A stretch of 6,889 bases of DNA, from the NCBI GenBank assembly GCA_026647215.1, contig JAPKHC010000075.1, positions 1 through 6,889 of the forward strand. The letters are read 5' to 3'. Position numbers and translations under genes: made by a program. Shown in pieces: positions 1 to 5,551 of the stretch (within the stretch, counting starts at the first letter, position 1; each line of letters begins with the position of its first letter). The notes under the pieces are model-generated. The model searched no databases. It saw only the letters and a list, made by a program, of their open reading frames with translations, and was not told where the DNA came from. Origin of the DNA: F1-120-MAGs118 sp013360535 (lineage in GTDB: Bacteria > Planctomycetota > UBA1135 > GCA-002686595).

Positions 1-1
1 T

Positions 2-190
2 CTCGACGGCCGCAATCCGAACTCCTACAGCGGCATCTTCTGGACGCTCGGCCGCTTCGACCGCCCCTGGCCCGAGCGCAAGGTCTTCGGCACGATCCGC
101 TGCATGACCTCCGACTCCACCGCCCGCAAGCTCGACCTCGCCTCCTACCTCTCCCGCTTCACGCCCCAAAAGGCGCTCTTCCGCGACTGA
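2..190 (+). CDS. DNA photolyase, class II-type, C-terminal end (partial)
   Basis: Only the last 62 codons are inside the window; the frame is open from the left edge to the TGA at 188-190. The peptide contains the blocks LDGRNPNSYSGIFW, RPWPERKVFGTIRCM and ARKLDLASYL. They correspond to the conserved C-terminal part of the FAD-binding helical domain of class II photolyases (family pattern DGRxPNxYxGxxW, then RPxFGxIRxM, then RKxxxxxY). Family members are cytoplasmic flavoproteins that use blue/near-UV light to split cyclobutane pyrimidine dimers in DNA. The N-terminal antenna domain and most of the FAD site lie outside, so activity cannot be judged. The arginine after FGTI and the tryptophan of GIFW are present. 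A cryptochrome-like or otherwise diverged family member is the main alternative. The gene is convergent with the LRR gene downstream, with a 64-bp gap. Confidence 0.85.
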   Translation, partial: LDGRNPNSYSGIFWTLGRFDRPWPERKVFGTIRCMTSDSTARKLDLASYLSRFTPQKALFRD

Positions 191-244
191 GCTCGGCCGA
201 CCTCGAAGGGAGCAGCATCGGCGCGTTCACATCCCGACGGGTTC

Positions 245-270
245 CGCGGACTCTTCATTCGAAGTCCGCG
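245..270. terminator. Stem-loop between convergent genes, possible terminator
   Basis: CGCGGACT (245-252) pairs perfectly with AGTCCGCG (263-270) around a 10-nt loop. The hairpin covers the last codons and the stop (255-257) of the LRR gene and lies about 55 nt past the photolyase stop, so it could act on transcripts from either side. No run of U follows it on either strand, so it is not a canonical intrinsic terminator. The rest of the 191-254 gap shows nothing else recognisable. Confidence 0.3.
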
Positions 271-1106
271 TCCGAATGCGAGTAGTGCGAGCGCTCCCGG
301 AAGTGCGCTTGGCGAAGAACCGGCAGCTCCTTCAACGGCGACAGGTCACCGTCGACGATTCGAGTCGACTCGATGAAGCTGACACGCTCCAACTGGCTCA
401 AGCGGCGGAGCGGTGCGAGGCTCTCGATGTCACCGCAGTTGTCGATGGCGAGTTCACGAAGTTCGAGCAGGGAGGAGACCTGCTGGATCGACGAGATCTT
501 GCGACACGTGTCGATGCTCAAGCGTCGCAGGTGGCCGAGATGTTCGATCCCGCAGAGCCAGGCGAGGCGAGGCGCGTGTGCGAGATCGAGCCTGGACAGG
601 CGTGTGAGCTGTTCGATGCCAGACAAGGCCTCAAGGCGCGCAGGGCTGTAGAGCTGGAGGGTTTCGAGCTGGCGCATCTCGCCAAAGTCGCTGAGGTCCT
701 TCCCACCGTTCCACTTGTTGAGGAACACGCGCTTGACGCCGCGATGCTCGAACAGCGACGCCGCGCGCGGTCGCCACTCCAGAGCGACTTCCTCGAGCTT
801 GGGAAACTGCGGGAAACGGAACTCCGTCTTGCAGTAGGTGCTCACGGCCAGCTGCCGCAACCCCACGAGCGCGTGGACCGCAGACACGTCCTCGATGCTC
901 CAGTCGAGGATCTCGATCGACTCGAGCAGGTCCGTCAGCCCCTCGAGGAAGTCCAGCTCACGCCCGTTCCACCCCTTGGCGTAGTTGAGCTCGAGCTCCT
1001 TGATCCGCAGGGATCGAGCCACCTCGAGCGCAGCCGACGACCATGCTCCACGCAGCACCATGCGCGGCCCGAGCGCTCCGTGCTCGATCGTCCAGTTCAT
1101 CGCCAT
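255..1106 (-). CDS. Leucine-rich-repeat protein of unknown function
   Basis: Encodes 283 residues with no signal peptide or membrane segment, so probably cytoplasmic. The C-terminal half is a regular LRR solenoid: three consecutive 23-residue units begin at residues 163 (GIEQLTRLSRLDL), 186 (GIEHLGHLRRLSI) and 209 (QVSSLLELRELAI). A 25-residue unit follows at 232 and a partial one at 257. More degenerate units precede them (LRIKELELNYAKGW at 32-46, LESIEILDWSIEDV at 61-74, FPKLEEVALEWRP at 101-113). LRR arrays bind proteins, but no catalytic domain is visible and the partner is unknown. The start at 1104-1106 is chosen because GGAGAGG lies 5 nt upstream; an in-frame ATG at 1205 would add 33 residues of arginine-rich, non-LRR sequence with no comparable ribosome site. 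Base composition looks visibly less GC-rich than the neighbours, which may mean recent transfer. It is convergent with the photolyase gene and divergent from the oxidoreductase gene. Confidence 0.82.
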   Translation of the reverse strand: MAMNWTIEHGALGPRMVLRGAWSSAALEVARSLRIKELELNYAKGWNGRELDFLEGLTDLLESIEILDWSIEDVSAVHALVGLRQLAVSTYCKTEFRFPQFPKLEEVALEWRPRAASLFEHRGVKRVFLNKWNGGKDLSDFGEMRQLETLQLYSPARLEALSGIEQLTRLSRLDLAHAPRLAWLCGIEHLGHLRRLSIDTCRKISSIQQVSSLLELRELAIDNCGDIESLAPLRRLSQLERVSFIESTRIVDGDLSPLKELPVLRQAHFRERSHYSHSDADFE

Positions 1107-1111
1107 GAGCG

Positions 1112-1118
1112 CCTCTCC
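1112..1118 (-). promoter_or_regulatory. Ribosome binding site of the LRR gene
   Basis: On the minus strand the sequence GGAGAGG stands 5 nt before the ATG at 1106-1104. It is a good match to the anti-Shine-Dalgarno sequence and decides this start over the longer upstream ATG. Confidence 0.7.
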
Positions 1119-1185
1119 GATGCATCGACCTCGAGTCGCGCCCCGATGCGCGAACGAAGGACCGGTCGCGAGGATCGAGGGGCAT

Positions 1186-1200
1186 CTTGACGCAGTCAAG
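1186..1200. promoter_or_regulatory. Perfect dyad CTTGAC-GCA-GTCAAG in divergent intergenic region
   Basis: CTTGAC (1186-1191) and GTCAAG (1195-1200) are perfect inverted half-sites with a 3-nt spacer, placed between the divergent LRR and oxidoreductase genes. Each half contains a TTGAC core, resembling a -35 hexamer facing each way. It could be an operator or a pair of overlapping -35 boxes, but no convincing -10 box is visible at 16-18 nt on either side. A 6-bp dyad can occur by chance. Confidence 0.3.
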
Positions 1201-1273
1201 CGCAAGAGGTCCTCGCGGCGCCGCCAACGAGAGGATCCAAGCGCGCAATTTCACCGGCGGGCCGGGCGGCGCG

Positions 1274-1279
1274 TTGACA
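1274..1279 (+). promoter_or_regulatory. TTGACA, possible -35 box for the oxidoreductase gene
   Basis: A perfect TTGACA hexamer lies 61 nt before the start codon of the oxidoreductase gene, in otherwise very GC-rich DNA. The expected -10 position (around 1296-1303) reads GGAGCCTC-like sequence with no resemblance to TATAAT. This is a weak promoter candidate based on the -35 element alone. Confidence 0.25.
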
Positions 1280-1327
1280 TCCGGAGGCGTTCGACGGAGC
1301 CTCTGTCTCCCCTGCAAGGTGCAGCCC

Positions 1328-1333
1328 AAGGAG
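1328..1333 (+). promoter_or_regulatory. Ribosome binding site of the oxidoreductase gene
   Basis: AAGGAG is placed 6 nt before the ATG at 1340-1342. It supports this start over the longer in-frame ATG at 1187, which would put 51 extra residues in front of the Tat signal peptide. Confidence 0.8.
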
Positions 1334-1339
1334 ACACGG

Positions 1340-2647
1340 ATGGAAGCGCAGCGTGAAGCGAGTGTCGGTCGTCGTCAGTTCCTGGTCGGGTCGTCGGCGG
1401 TGATCGCGGGAGCGACGCTGGCGAAGCCGGCGCTGGCGCGGAGTCTGGGCGAGCCGGAGCTGCGGGTCGTGCTCGTTGGATGCGGCGGGCGCGGCACGGG
1501 AGCAGCGGTGCAGGCGCTGTCGACGGCGGGGCCGGTGAAGCTCGTGGCGATGGCGGACGCGTTCGCGGACCGGCTCGAGGGCAGCCTCGCGGAGATCGAG
1601 CGCGCGCGGCCGGGGCAGGTCGACGTGCCGAAGGACCGGCGCTTCCTCGGCTTCGATGCCTACAAGAAAGCGATCGACGTCGACTGCGACGTCGTGTTGC
1701 TCTGCACGCAGCCGGGATTCCGGCCGTGGCACTTCGAGTACGCCGTGTCGCGCGGGCGGCACGTGTTCATGGAGAAGCCGGTCGCGGTGGATGCGGCGGG
1801 CGTGCGCAAGGTGCTCGCGGCGGCGGAAGAAGCCAAGAAGCAGCAGCTCAAGGTCGGCGTCGGCCTGCAGCGCCACCACGACGCGCGCTACGTCGAGACG
1901 ATGCAGCGCCTGTGGGAAGGTGCGGTCGGCGAGATCAACTTCACTCGCTGCTACTGGAACTCTGGCGGCGTGTGGGTCAACCCGCGCCAGCCGCACCAGA
2001 CCGAGATGGAGTACCAGATGCGCAACTGGTACTACTTCAACTGGCTGTGCGGCGACCACATCGTCGAGCAGCACATCCACAACATCGACGTCATCAACTG
2101 GCTCAAGAAGGGCCCGCCCGTGCGCGCGCAGGGCATGGGCGGCCGGCAGGTGCGCACGGGAATCGAATTCGGCGAGATCTTCGACCACCACTCGGTCGAG
2201 TTCACGTACGCGGACGGCAGCGTGTGCCTGTCGCAGTGCCGCCACCAGTCGAACACGTGGTCGAGCGTGAGCGAGCACGCGCACGGCTCGAAGGGCACCG
2301 CGAACATCGCGGGCGGCACGATCACGCTCGCCGACGGCACGCGCTGGCGCGCGAAGGCCGAAGGCGGCGATCCCTATCAGGTCGAGCACGACGTGCTCTT
2401 CCGCGCGATCCGCGAAGGCGCGGAGCACAACGAGGCCTTCTACGGCGCGAGCTCGACCATGAGCGCGATCCTAGGCCGCATGGCGACGTATTCGGGTCGC
2501 GAGCTGACTTACGACGAGGCCCTCGCTTCGCCGCTCGCGCTCTGGCCCGCCGCGCCCGGCGAGCTCACGTGGACGACGGACCCGCCGACGCTCCCCGACG
2601 GCGAAGGCCGCTATCCGATCCCGATGCCGGGCGTGACGCGCGCGTAG
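1340..2647 (+). CDS. Gfo/Idh/MocA family oxidoreductase with Tat signal peptide
   Basis: Encodes 435 residues, a normal length for the secreted planctomycete-type subfamily. Residues 1-34 form a twin-arginine signal (GRRQFLVGSS at 10-19, a hydrophobic stretch, then AKPALA), so the protein is probably exported folded with its cofactor. The Rossmann domain starts at 41 with LRVVLVGCGGRGTG, carrying the NAD(P)-binding GxGxxG at 47-52. The family EKP motif (lysine near the nicotinamide) is at 145-147. The C-terminal catalytic domain contains GDHIVEQHIHNIDVINW (238-254). H247 matches the conserved histidine, and E243 stands where many relatives have aspartate in the WDxGxHxxD-like motif; that alignment is by eye. 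Family members oxidise or reduce sugar or polyol hydroxyls, and some use a tightly bound NAD in 3-keto glycoside chemistry. The substrate cannot be read from this sequence. The gene appears to be transcribed alone and ends just before a 120-bp palindrome. The 51-residue N-terminal extension from the ATG at 1187 is rejected because it would bury the Tat signal. Confidence 0.93.
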   Translation: MEAQREASVGRRQFLVGSSAVIAGATLAKPALARSLGEPELRVVLVGCGGRGTGAAVQALSTAGPVKLVAMADAFADRLEGSLAEIERARPGQVDVPKDRRFLGFDAYKKAIDVDCDVVLLCTQPGFRPWHFEYAVSRGRHVFMEKPVAVDAAGVRKVLAAAEEAKKQQLKVGVGLQRHHDARYVETMQRLWEGAVGEINFTRCYWNSGGVWVNPRQPHQTEMEYQMRNWYYFNWLCGDHIVEQHIHNIDVINWLKKGPPVRAQGMGGRQVRTGIEFGEIFDHHSVEFTYADGSVCLSQCRHQSNTWSSVSEHAHGSKGTANIAGGTITLADGTRWRAKAEGGDPYQVEHDVLFRAIREGAEHNEAFYGASSTMSAILGRMATYSGRELTYDEALASPLALWPAAPGELTWTTDPPTLPDGEGRYPIPMPGVTRA

Positions 2648-2666
2648 CGCGAGCCGAGCCGGGTTC

Positions 2667-2786
2667 CGCGCCGGAATACGGAGCCAGAGCAATTTTTCCG
2701 GCAAACAGCGGCCTGCGTTGACGGCGTTGCCATCGACGCAGGCCGCTGTTTGCCGGAAAATTGCTCTGGCTCCGTATTCCGGCGCG
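2667..2786. repeat. 120-bp near-perfect palindrome (long hairpin), possible mobile or REP-like repeat
   Basis: The left arm is 2667-2718 (52 nt) and the right arm is 2736-2786 (51 nt), separated by a 17-nt spacer. The arms are exact reverse complements except for one base: the left arm has five T (2693-2697) where the right arm has four A (2757-2760). Pairing continues partly into the spacer. Each arm also contains its own nested inverted repeat, CCGGAA with TTCCGG, bounding a 31-bp unit on the left (2671-2701) and a 30-bp unit on the right (2753-2782). DNA could therefore form one long cruciform or two small ones, and RNA would form a stem of about 51 bp. It starts 20 nt after the oxidoreductase stop. 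No U-run follows it, so it is atypical as an intrinsic terminator. No transposase or clear target-site duplication is visible. A MITE, a REP/BIME-type element or a head-to-head duplication are all possible. Confidence 0.9.
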
Positions 2787-2805
2787 CTCGCGCAGGCAAG
2801 AAAGT

Positions 2806-2833
2806 GGCCCGCGGCGTCGGCGCGCCGCGGGCC
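2806..2833 (-). terminator. GC-rich hairpin, probable intrinsic terminator for the minus-strand gene
   Basis: GGCCCGCGGCG (2806-2816) pairs perfectly with CGCCGCGGGCC (2823-2833), giving an 11-bp stem with a 6-nt loop. Read on the minus strand, the stem is followed by ACTTTCTTG, a modest T-rich tail. It would terminate transcripts of the thioredoxin-like/PDZ gene about 200 nt past its stop. On the plus strand the stem is followed by CTTCGAG, so it is less convincing for the oxidoreductase gene, though it may stop readthrough in both directions. Confidence 0.5.
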
Positions 2834-2907
2834 CTTCGAGCTGAACCGGTCGACCCACCGTGAGTCAGGCACGGCGGCGACCTTGGACCGCGGAGAGACA
2901 GGAGTGA

Positions 2908-2995
2908 AGCCCCGCGGGGAGCAGCTCGATCGGTAGGAACCGACGGAGCTCGCGAAAGTTCCGTCCAGCGCCCGGATTTCAACCCTCGCGGGGCT
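2908..2995. other. Cluster of stem-loops in the convergent intergenic gap
   Basis: AGCCCCGCGGGG (2908-2919) is complementary at 11 of 12 positions to the segment 2984-2995. Inside lie a small hairpin TCGGT-AGGA-ACCGA (2930-2943) and a 9-bp stem, GACGGAGCT (2942-2950) with AGTTCCGTC (2957-2965), closing the 6-nt loop CGCGAA with one G-U pair. The two inner hairpins share two bases at 2942-2943. The arrangement could be a structured 3' untranslated region or a small RNA. It matches no riboswitch or RNA family that I recognise, and GC-rich DNA forms such stems easily. The rest of the 2648-3031 gap shows no gene. Confidence 0.25.
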
Positions 2996-3005
2996 GGTGC
3001 AACGA

Positions 3006-3057
3006 AGGCGCCGGCTCGTTGTGCCGTCGTCTCAGTGCCCGCCCGGAGCCGGCGCCT
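3006..3057 (-). terminator. Inverted repeat spanning the stop of the thioredoxin-like/PDZ gene
   Basis: AGGCGCCGGCT (3006-3016) and AGCCGGCGCCT (3047-3057) are perfect 11-nt inverted repeats flanking the stop codon at 3032-3034. A local 6-bp hairpin, CAACGA (3000-3005) with TCGTTG (3016-3021), competes with it. Neither is followed by a T-run on the minus strand. It may be a weak 3'-end structure, or a chance result of the codons for APAPGG. Confidence 0.2.
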
Positions 3058-4420
3058 CGTAGCGCACCTGGCGTTCGCGACCGCGGGCATCGCGCACGGT
3101 GAGCTGGATCGAGTCGCCGGGCTCGAACTGCAGCCGGAACCAGGCCATGAAAGCGGCCTTGGTGAGGTCCGGGGACTGGCCGCCGACGGCGACGATCGTG
3201 TCGTCCTCGCGCAGGCCCGCCTTGAAGGCCGGCCAGCTCTCGGCCTCCTTGCCGAACCACGGCTTGACGGCCATCGAGCCGCTCGCGATCCCGAGCTTCT
3301 TGCGCTGCTCGGGCTTGAGTTCCATCGGCCACGCGAAGCCCGGATGTGCGCCGATGTTCCCGTCGGCGATCGACTTGCGCCAGCCGAGCTCGGTCGCGCG
3401 CCAGCCGTCGCGGAACTCGAGCTCCGCGCGCTGCAGCGTCTCGCCGCGCCAGTAGCGCACCTCGAGCTTGCCCGCGCCCTTCGGTCCGCGGTGCAGCACG
3501 CCGCGGAAATCCGCCTGACCGAACAGCTTGCGGTCGCCGGCCGCCCCGAGGCGATCGCCCGCCTTGATCCCGGCGCGTTCGGCGGCGCTCCTGGGCTCGA
3601 CCTTCTTGACGAGCAGCCCGTCGTCGCGGTCGAGCACGATCCCGACGTTCTCCGGCAGCGGCCAGACCTCGAGGTCCTTGCGCTTGTCGAACGTGCGTGC
3701 GTCGAGCGCGGGCTGGCGCAGCACCTCGTTGACCTGATGGCAGTGCAGGCAGCCGTCCTTGAAGAGCGACTGCGCGCCGCGCTTCTTCCACGACTCGAGT
3801 CCGGGCAGGCCCATCGGGGTCGGCGCCTTGCCCGCGAGCTCCGGCGCCGGGCCGTCGATGTCCCACGCGGCGCGGCGCGGGTCGTAGTGGTGCGCGAGCA
3901 CCCGCTCGAGCGTCTTCTTCAGCGCCGCCGGCGAGATGCGCGTGGCGTCGGAAACCTGGTCTTTCCCGCCGAAAATCGAGTAGATGCGGCCCTCGGGAGA
4001 GAACACCCAGCCCCACCACGACAGGTCGAGGTCCTGCCAGCCTTCGACCGGGAAGAGCCGCAGGTCGAGGTCGCTCGCGCTCGTGATGCGCACCGTGACG
4101 AACTGCGACAGCACGCCTTCGAGCCCGTCGCCCCCTTCGAGCACGGCCGCGTCGAAGCCCGAGCATTGCTTGCACGGCAGGCAACGGATCGTGACGAACA
4201 ACGGTCGCCCGGTCTTCTGCGCTTCGTCGAGCGCCTTGCGCACGTCGCCGCGCCATTCGACCTTCGCGAACGGCTTCGGCGACGCACCCTGCGCGGGGCC
4301 GAGGATCTCCGACCAGGGTTTTTCCTGCTGCGTCGCGGCGACCGAAGGCGGATCTGCCACGAAAGCCGGAACCATGAACGAGGGCGCAAGGAGCAACGCG
4401 AGGGCGAGGAGGAGCTTCAT
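3032..4420 (-). CDS. Exported thioredoxin-like protein with CxxCH motif and two PDZ domains
   Basis: Encodes 462 residues. Residues 1-22 form a Sec signal peptide (MKLLLALALLLAPSF...), so it should act in the periplasm or envelope. A thioredoxin-like domain (about 55-175) holds the cysteine cluster CLPCKQC (C80, C83, C86) after the strand GRPLFVTIR. A second cysteine motif, CLHCH (224-228), has the heme c attachment pattern CxxCH. PDZ domain 1 spans about 258-330 (LLVKKVEPRSAAERAGIKAGD) and PDZ domain 2 about 375-455 (AFKAGLREDDTIVAVGG). The architecture resembles the family I know as Trx7/PDZ domain-containing (seleno)protein, in which some members carry selenocysteine. Here all key positions are ordinary TGC cysteine codons. 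Redox or protein-quality work on exported proteins is an inference. Heme binding is uncertain because there is little room for a cytochrome fold. The ATG at 4420 is preferred over the GTG at 4426, since GAAAGG lies 8 nt before the ATG but only 2 nt before the GTG. Confidence 0.88.
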   Translation of the reverse strand: MKLLLALALLLAPSFMVPAFVADPPSVAATQQEKPWSEILGPAQGASPKPFAKVEWRGDVRKALDEAQKTGRPLFVTIRCLPCKQCSGFDAAVLEGGDGLEGVLSQFVTVRITSASDLDLRLFPVEGWQDLDLSWWGWVFSPEGRIYSIFGGKDQVSDATRISPAALKKTLERVLAHHYDPRRAAWDIDGPAPELAGKAPTPMGLPGLESWKKRGAQSLFKDGCLHCHQVNEVLRQPALDARTFDKRKDLEVWPLPENVGIVLDRDDGLLVKKVEPRSAAERAGIKAGDRLGAAGDRKLFGQADFRGVLHRGPKGAGKLEVRYWRGETLQRAELEFRDGWRATELGWRKSIADGNIGAHPGFAWPMELKPEQRKKLGIASGSMAVKPWFGKEAESWPAFKAGLREDDTIVAVGGQSPDLTKAAFMAWFRLQFEPGDSIQLTVRDARGRERQVRYEAPAPGGH

Positions 4421-4428
4421 CGACACGA

Positions 4429-4434
4429 CCTTTC
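4429..4434 (-). promoter_or_regulatory. Ribosome binding site of the thioredoxin-like/PDZ gene
   Basis: On the minus strand GAAAGG stands 8 nt before the ATG at 4420-4418. It is too close (2 nt) to the alternative GTG at 4426-4424, so it settles the start. The remaining 4435-4531 spacer to the divergent glycosyltransferase gene is very GC-rich and shows no promoter box that I can defend. Confidence 0.55.
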
Positions 4435-4531
4435 GGACGTGAGGCTACCAAGCGCGAGCGCGAGCGTCCCCGACCGCCGCCCGCGCGCGAACGTGGGAAG
4501 CGGGCCCGCGAACGCGTAGGCTGTGCGGAGC

Positions 4532-5551
4532 ATGTCGCAGGCTCGTGCGCCCGAATCGCTCACCGTCGTCGTGCCCTTCCACGACAACCCTGGCCAGCTC
4601 GCCCAGTGCATCGCCGGGCTCAAGGCCTCGACAGTGCCGTTCGAGCTCGTGATGGTCGACGATGCGTCGCAGGGGCGCGAGGCGCCGGAGCTCGCGCGCG
4701 CGGCGGCGAATCGTGTCGTCACGCTCGAGCGCAACAGCGGGCCCGCGGTCGCGCGCAACGAAGGCGTGAAGGTCGCGAGAGGCTCGGTGATCGCGTTCAT
4801 CGATTCCGACGTCGTCGTGCGGCCCGACACGCTCGCGCTGATGCTCGCGGCGCTGCGCGACGATCCCGGCGCAGCGGCGCTGTTTGGCTCCTACGACGAC
4901 GAGCCCGCGGACCGCAGCACGGTGAGCTTCTACCGCAACCTGCTGCACCACCACGTGCACCACCGCGGGCCGCGCGAGGCGAGCACGTTCTGGGCGGGCT
5001 GCGGGGCGGTGCGCAAGCCGGACTTCGACGCCGTCGGCGGTTTTGACGCGAGTTTCCGCCACCCGTCGATCGAGGACATCGAGCTCGGCATGCGCCTCAA
5101 GGGCTCCGGCCGCCGCATCCTGCTCCTGCCGCACATCCAGGCGAAGCACCTCAAGCGCTGGCGCCTCGGCCAGATGATCGAGATCGACGTCACGCGCCGC
5201 GCAATGCCTTGGACGAAGCTCCTGATCGAACGCCCGGGCACCGGCGGCGACCTCAACCTCGAGGTCGGGCAGAAGTTGTGCGTCGTGTGCGTATTCCTGA
5301 TGCCGATGGCGAGCGTCGCGAGCGCCTTCGTTCCGGCGCTGCGCGAGCTGTGGGCGCCGCTTTGGCTGCCGCTCGTGCTGCTGCTGCCGATCGTCGCGAT
5401 CAACCGCGACCTCTACGCGCTCTTCCTGCGCAAGCGCGGCGTCTTCTTCGCCCTCGCGGCGTTCCTGTTGCACGTCCTGTACTTCGCTTACGGCGGCCTC
5501 GCGTTCGCGTGGGTCAAGCTGACGTTCCGGCCGCAGCGGAGGAGCACGTGA
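4532..5551 (+). CDS. Family 2 glycosyltransferase with C-terminal membrane segments
   Basis: Encodes 339 residues. The GT-A fold opens with LTVVVPFHDNP (10-20), followed by the nucleotide-binding VMVDDAS (40-46), RNSGPAVARNEG (67-78) and the metal-binding DxD-type FIDSD (89-93). WAGCGAVRK (154-162) and the catalytic-base region EDIELGMRL (181-189) complete the set of GT2 motifs, so the enzyme looks intact. It should transfer a sugar from a nucleotide sugar to an unknown acceptor. Three hydrophobic segments (about 248-268, 277-295 and 304-324) anchor it in the inner membrane with the catalytic domain in the cytoplasm, pointing to a lipid-linked or envelope glycan. The start is uncertain: ATG 4532 has GGAG only 1 nt away and AGG 11 nt away, and an in-frame GTG lies at 4523. 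The gene overlaps the PHP lipoprotein gene by 4 nt, which implies one operon and coupled translation. It is divergent from the thioredoxin-like gene. Confidence 0.9.
   Translation: MSQARAPESLTVVVPFHDNPGQLAQCIAGLKASTVPFELVMVDDASQGREAPELARAAANRVVTLERNSGPAVARNEGVKVARGSVIAFIDSDVVVRPDTLALMLAALRDDPGAAALFGSYDDEPADRSTVSFYRNLLHHHVHHRGPREASTFWAGCGAVRKPDFDAVGGFDASFRHPSIEDIELGMRLKGSGRRILLLPHIQAKHLKRWRLGQMIEIDVTRRAMPWTKLLIERPGTGGDLNLEVGQKLCVVCVFLMPMASVASAFVPALRELWAPLWLPLVLLLPIVAINRDLYALFLRKRGVFFALAAFLLHVLYFAYGGLAFAWVKLTFRPQRRST
5538..5544 (+). promoter_or_regulatory. Ribosome binding site of the PHP lipoprotein gene, inside the glycosyltransferase gene
   Basis: GGAGGAG lies in the last codons of the glycosyltransferase gene, with the GGAGG core 5 nt before the GTG at 5548. 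It is the strongest Shine-Dalgarno match in the window and fixes the GTG start in the GTGA overlap. Confidence 0.8.

Noticed and set aside
276..1190. 304-aa open frame on the plus strand, antisense to the LRR gene
   Set aside because: It is an antisense shadow in GC-rich DNA: low complexity, rich in Arg/Glu/Leu, with no recognisable domain. The minus-strand frame encodes a regular LRR solenoid with a good ribosome site.
1187..1339. N-terminal extension of the oxidoreductase to the upstream ATG at 1187
   Set aside because: It would place 51 residues before the Tat signal peptide. The ATG at 1340 has AAGGAG at ideal spacing.
1196..2428. 410-aa antisense frame over the oxidoreductase gene, and a 413-aa plus-strand frame at 1480-2721
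   Set aside because: Both are compositional shadows without motifs. The oxidoreductase frame has all the family landmarks in order.
2889..2997. Possible degenerate CRISPR repeats (CCCCGCGAGGG with TTGAAAT, and CCCCGCGGGGC) on the minus strand
   Set aside because: Only two loosely similar segments exist, about 75 nt apart, with a poorer third that is not evenly spaced. There is no true repeat identity and no cas gene in the window.
2965..3000. tRNA T-loop-like GGTTGAAATCC on the minus strand
   Set aside because: The flanking bases do not form a 5-bp T stem and no acceptor, D or anticodon arms can be assembled around it.
2471..3090. Several 72-159-aa frames across the palindrome and intergenic gap
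   Set aside because: They run through the palindrome and hairpins, overlap one another in all frames, and have no convincing ribosome sites or domains.
2979..4451. 490-aa minus-strand frame and a 494-aa plus-strand frame (3035-4519) over the thioredoxin-like/PDZ gene
   Set aside because: Both are Arg/Ala/Gly-rich shadow frames. The 3032-4420 minus frame carries a signal peptide, cysteine motifs and two PDZ domains, so it is the real gene.
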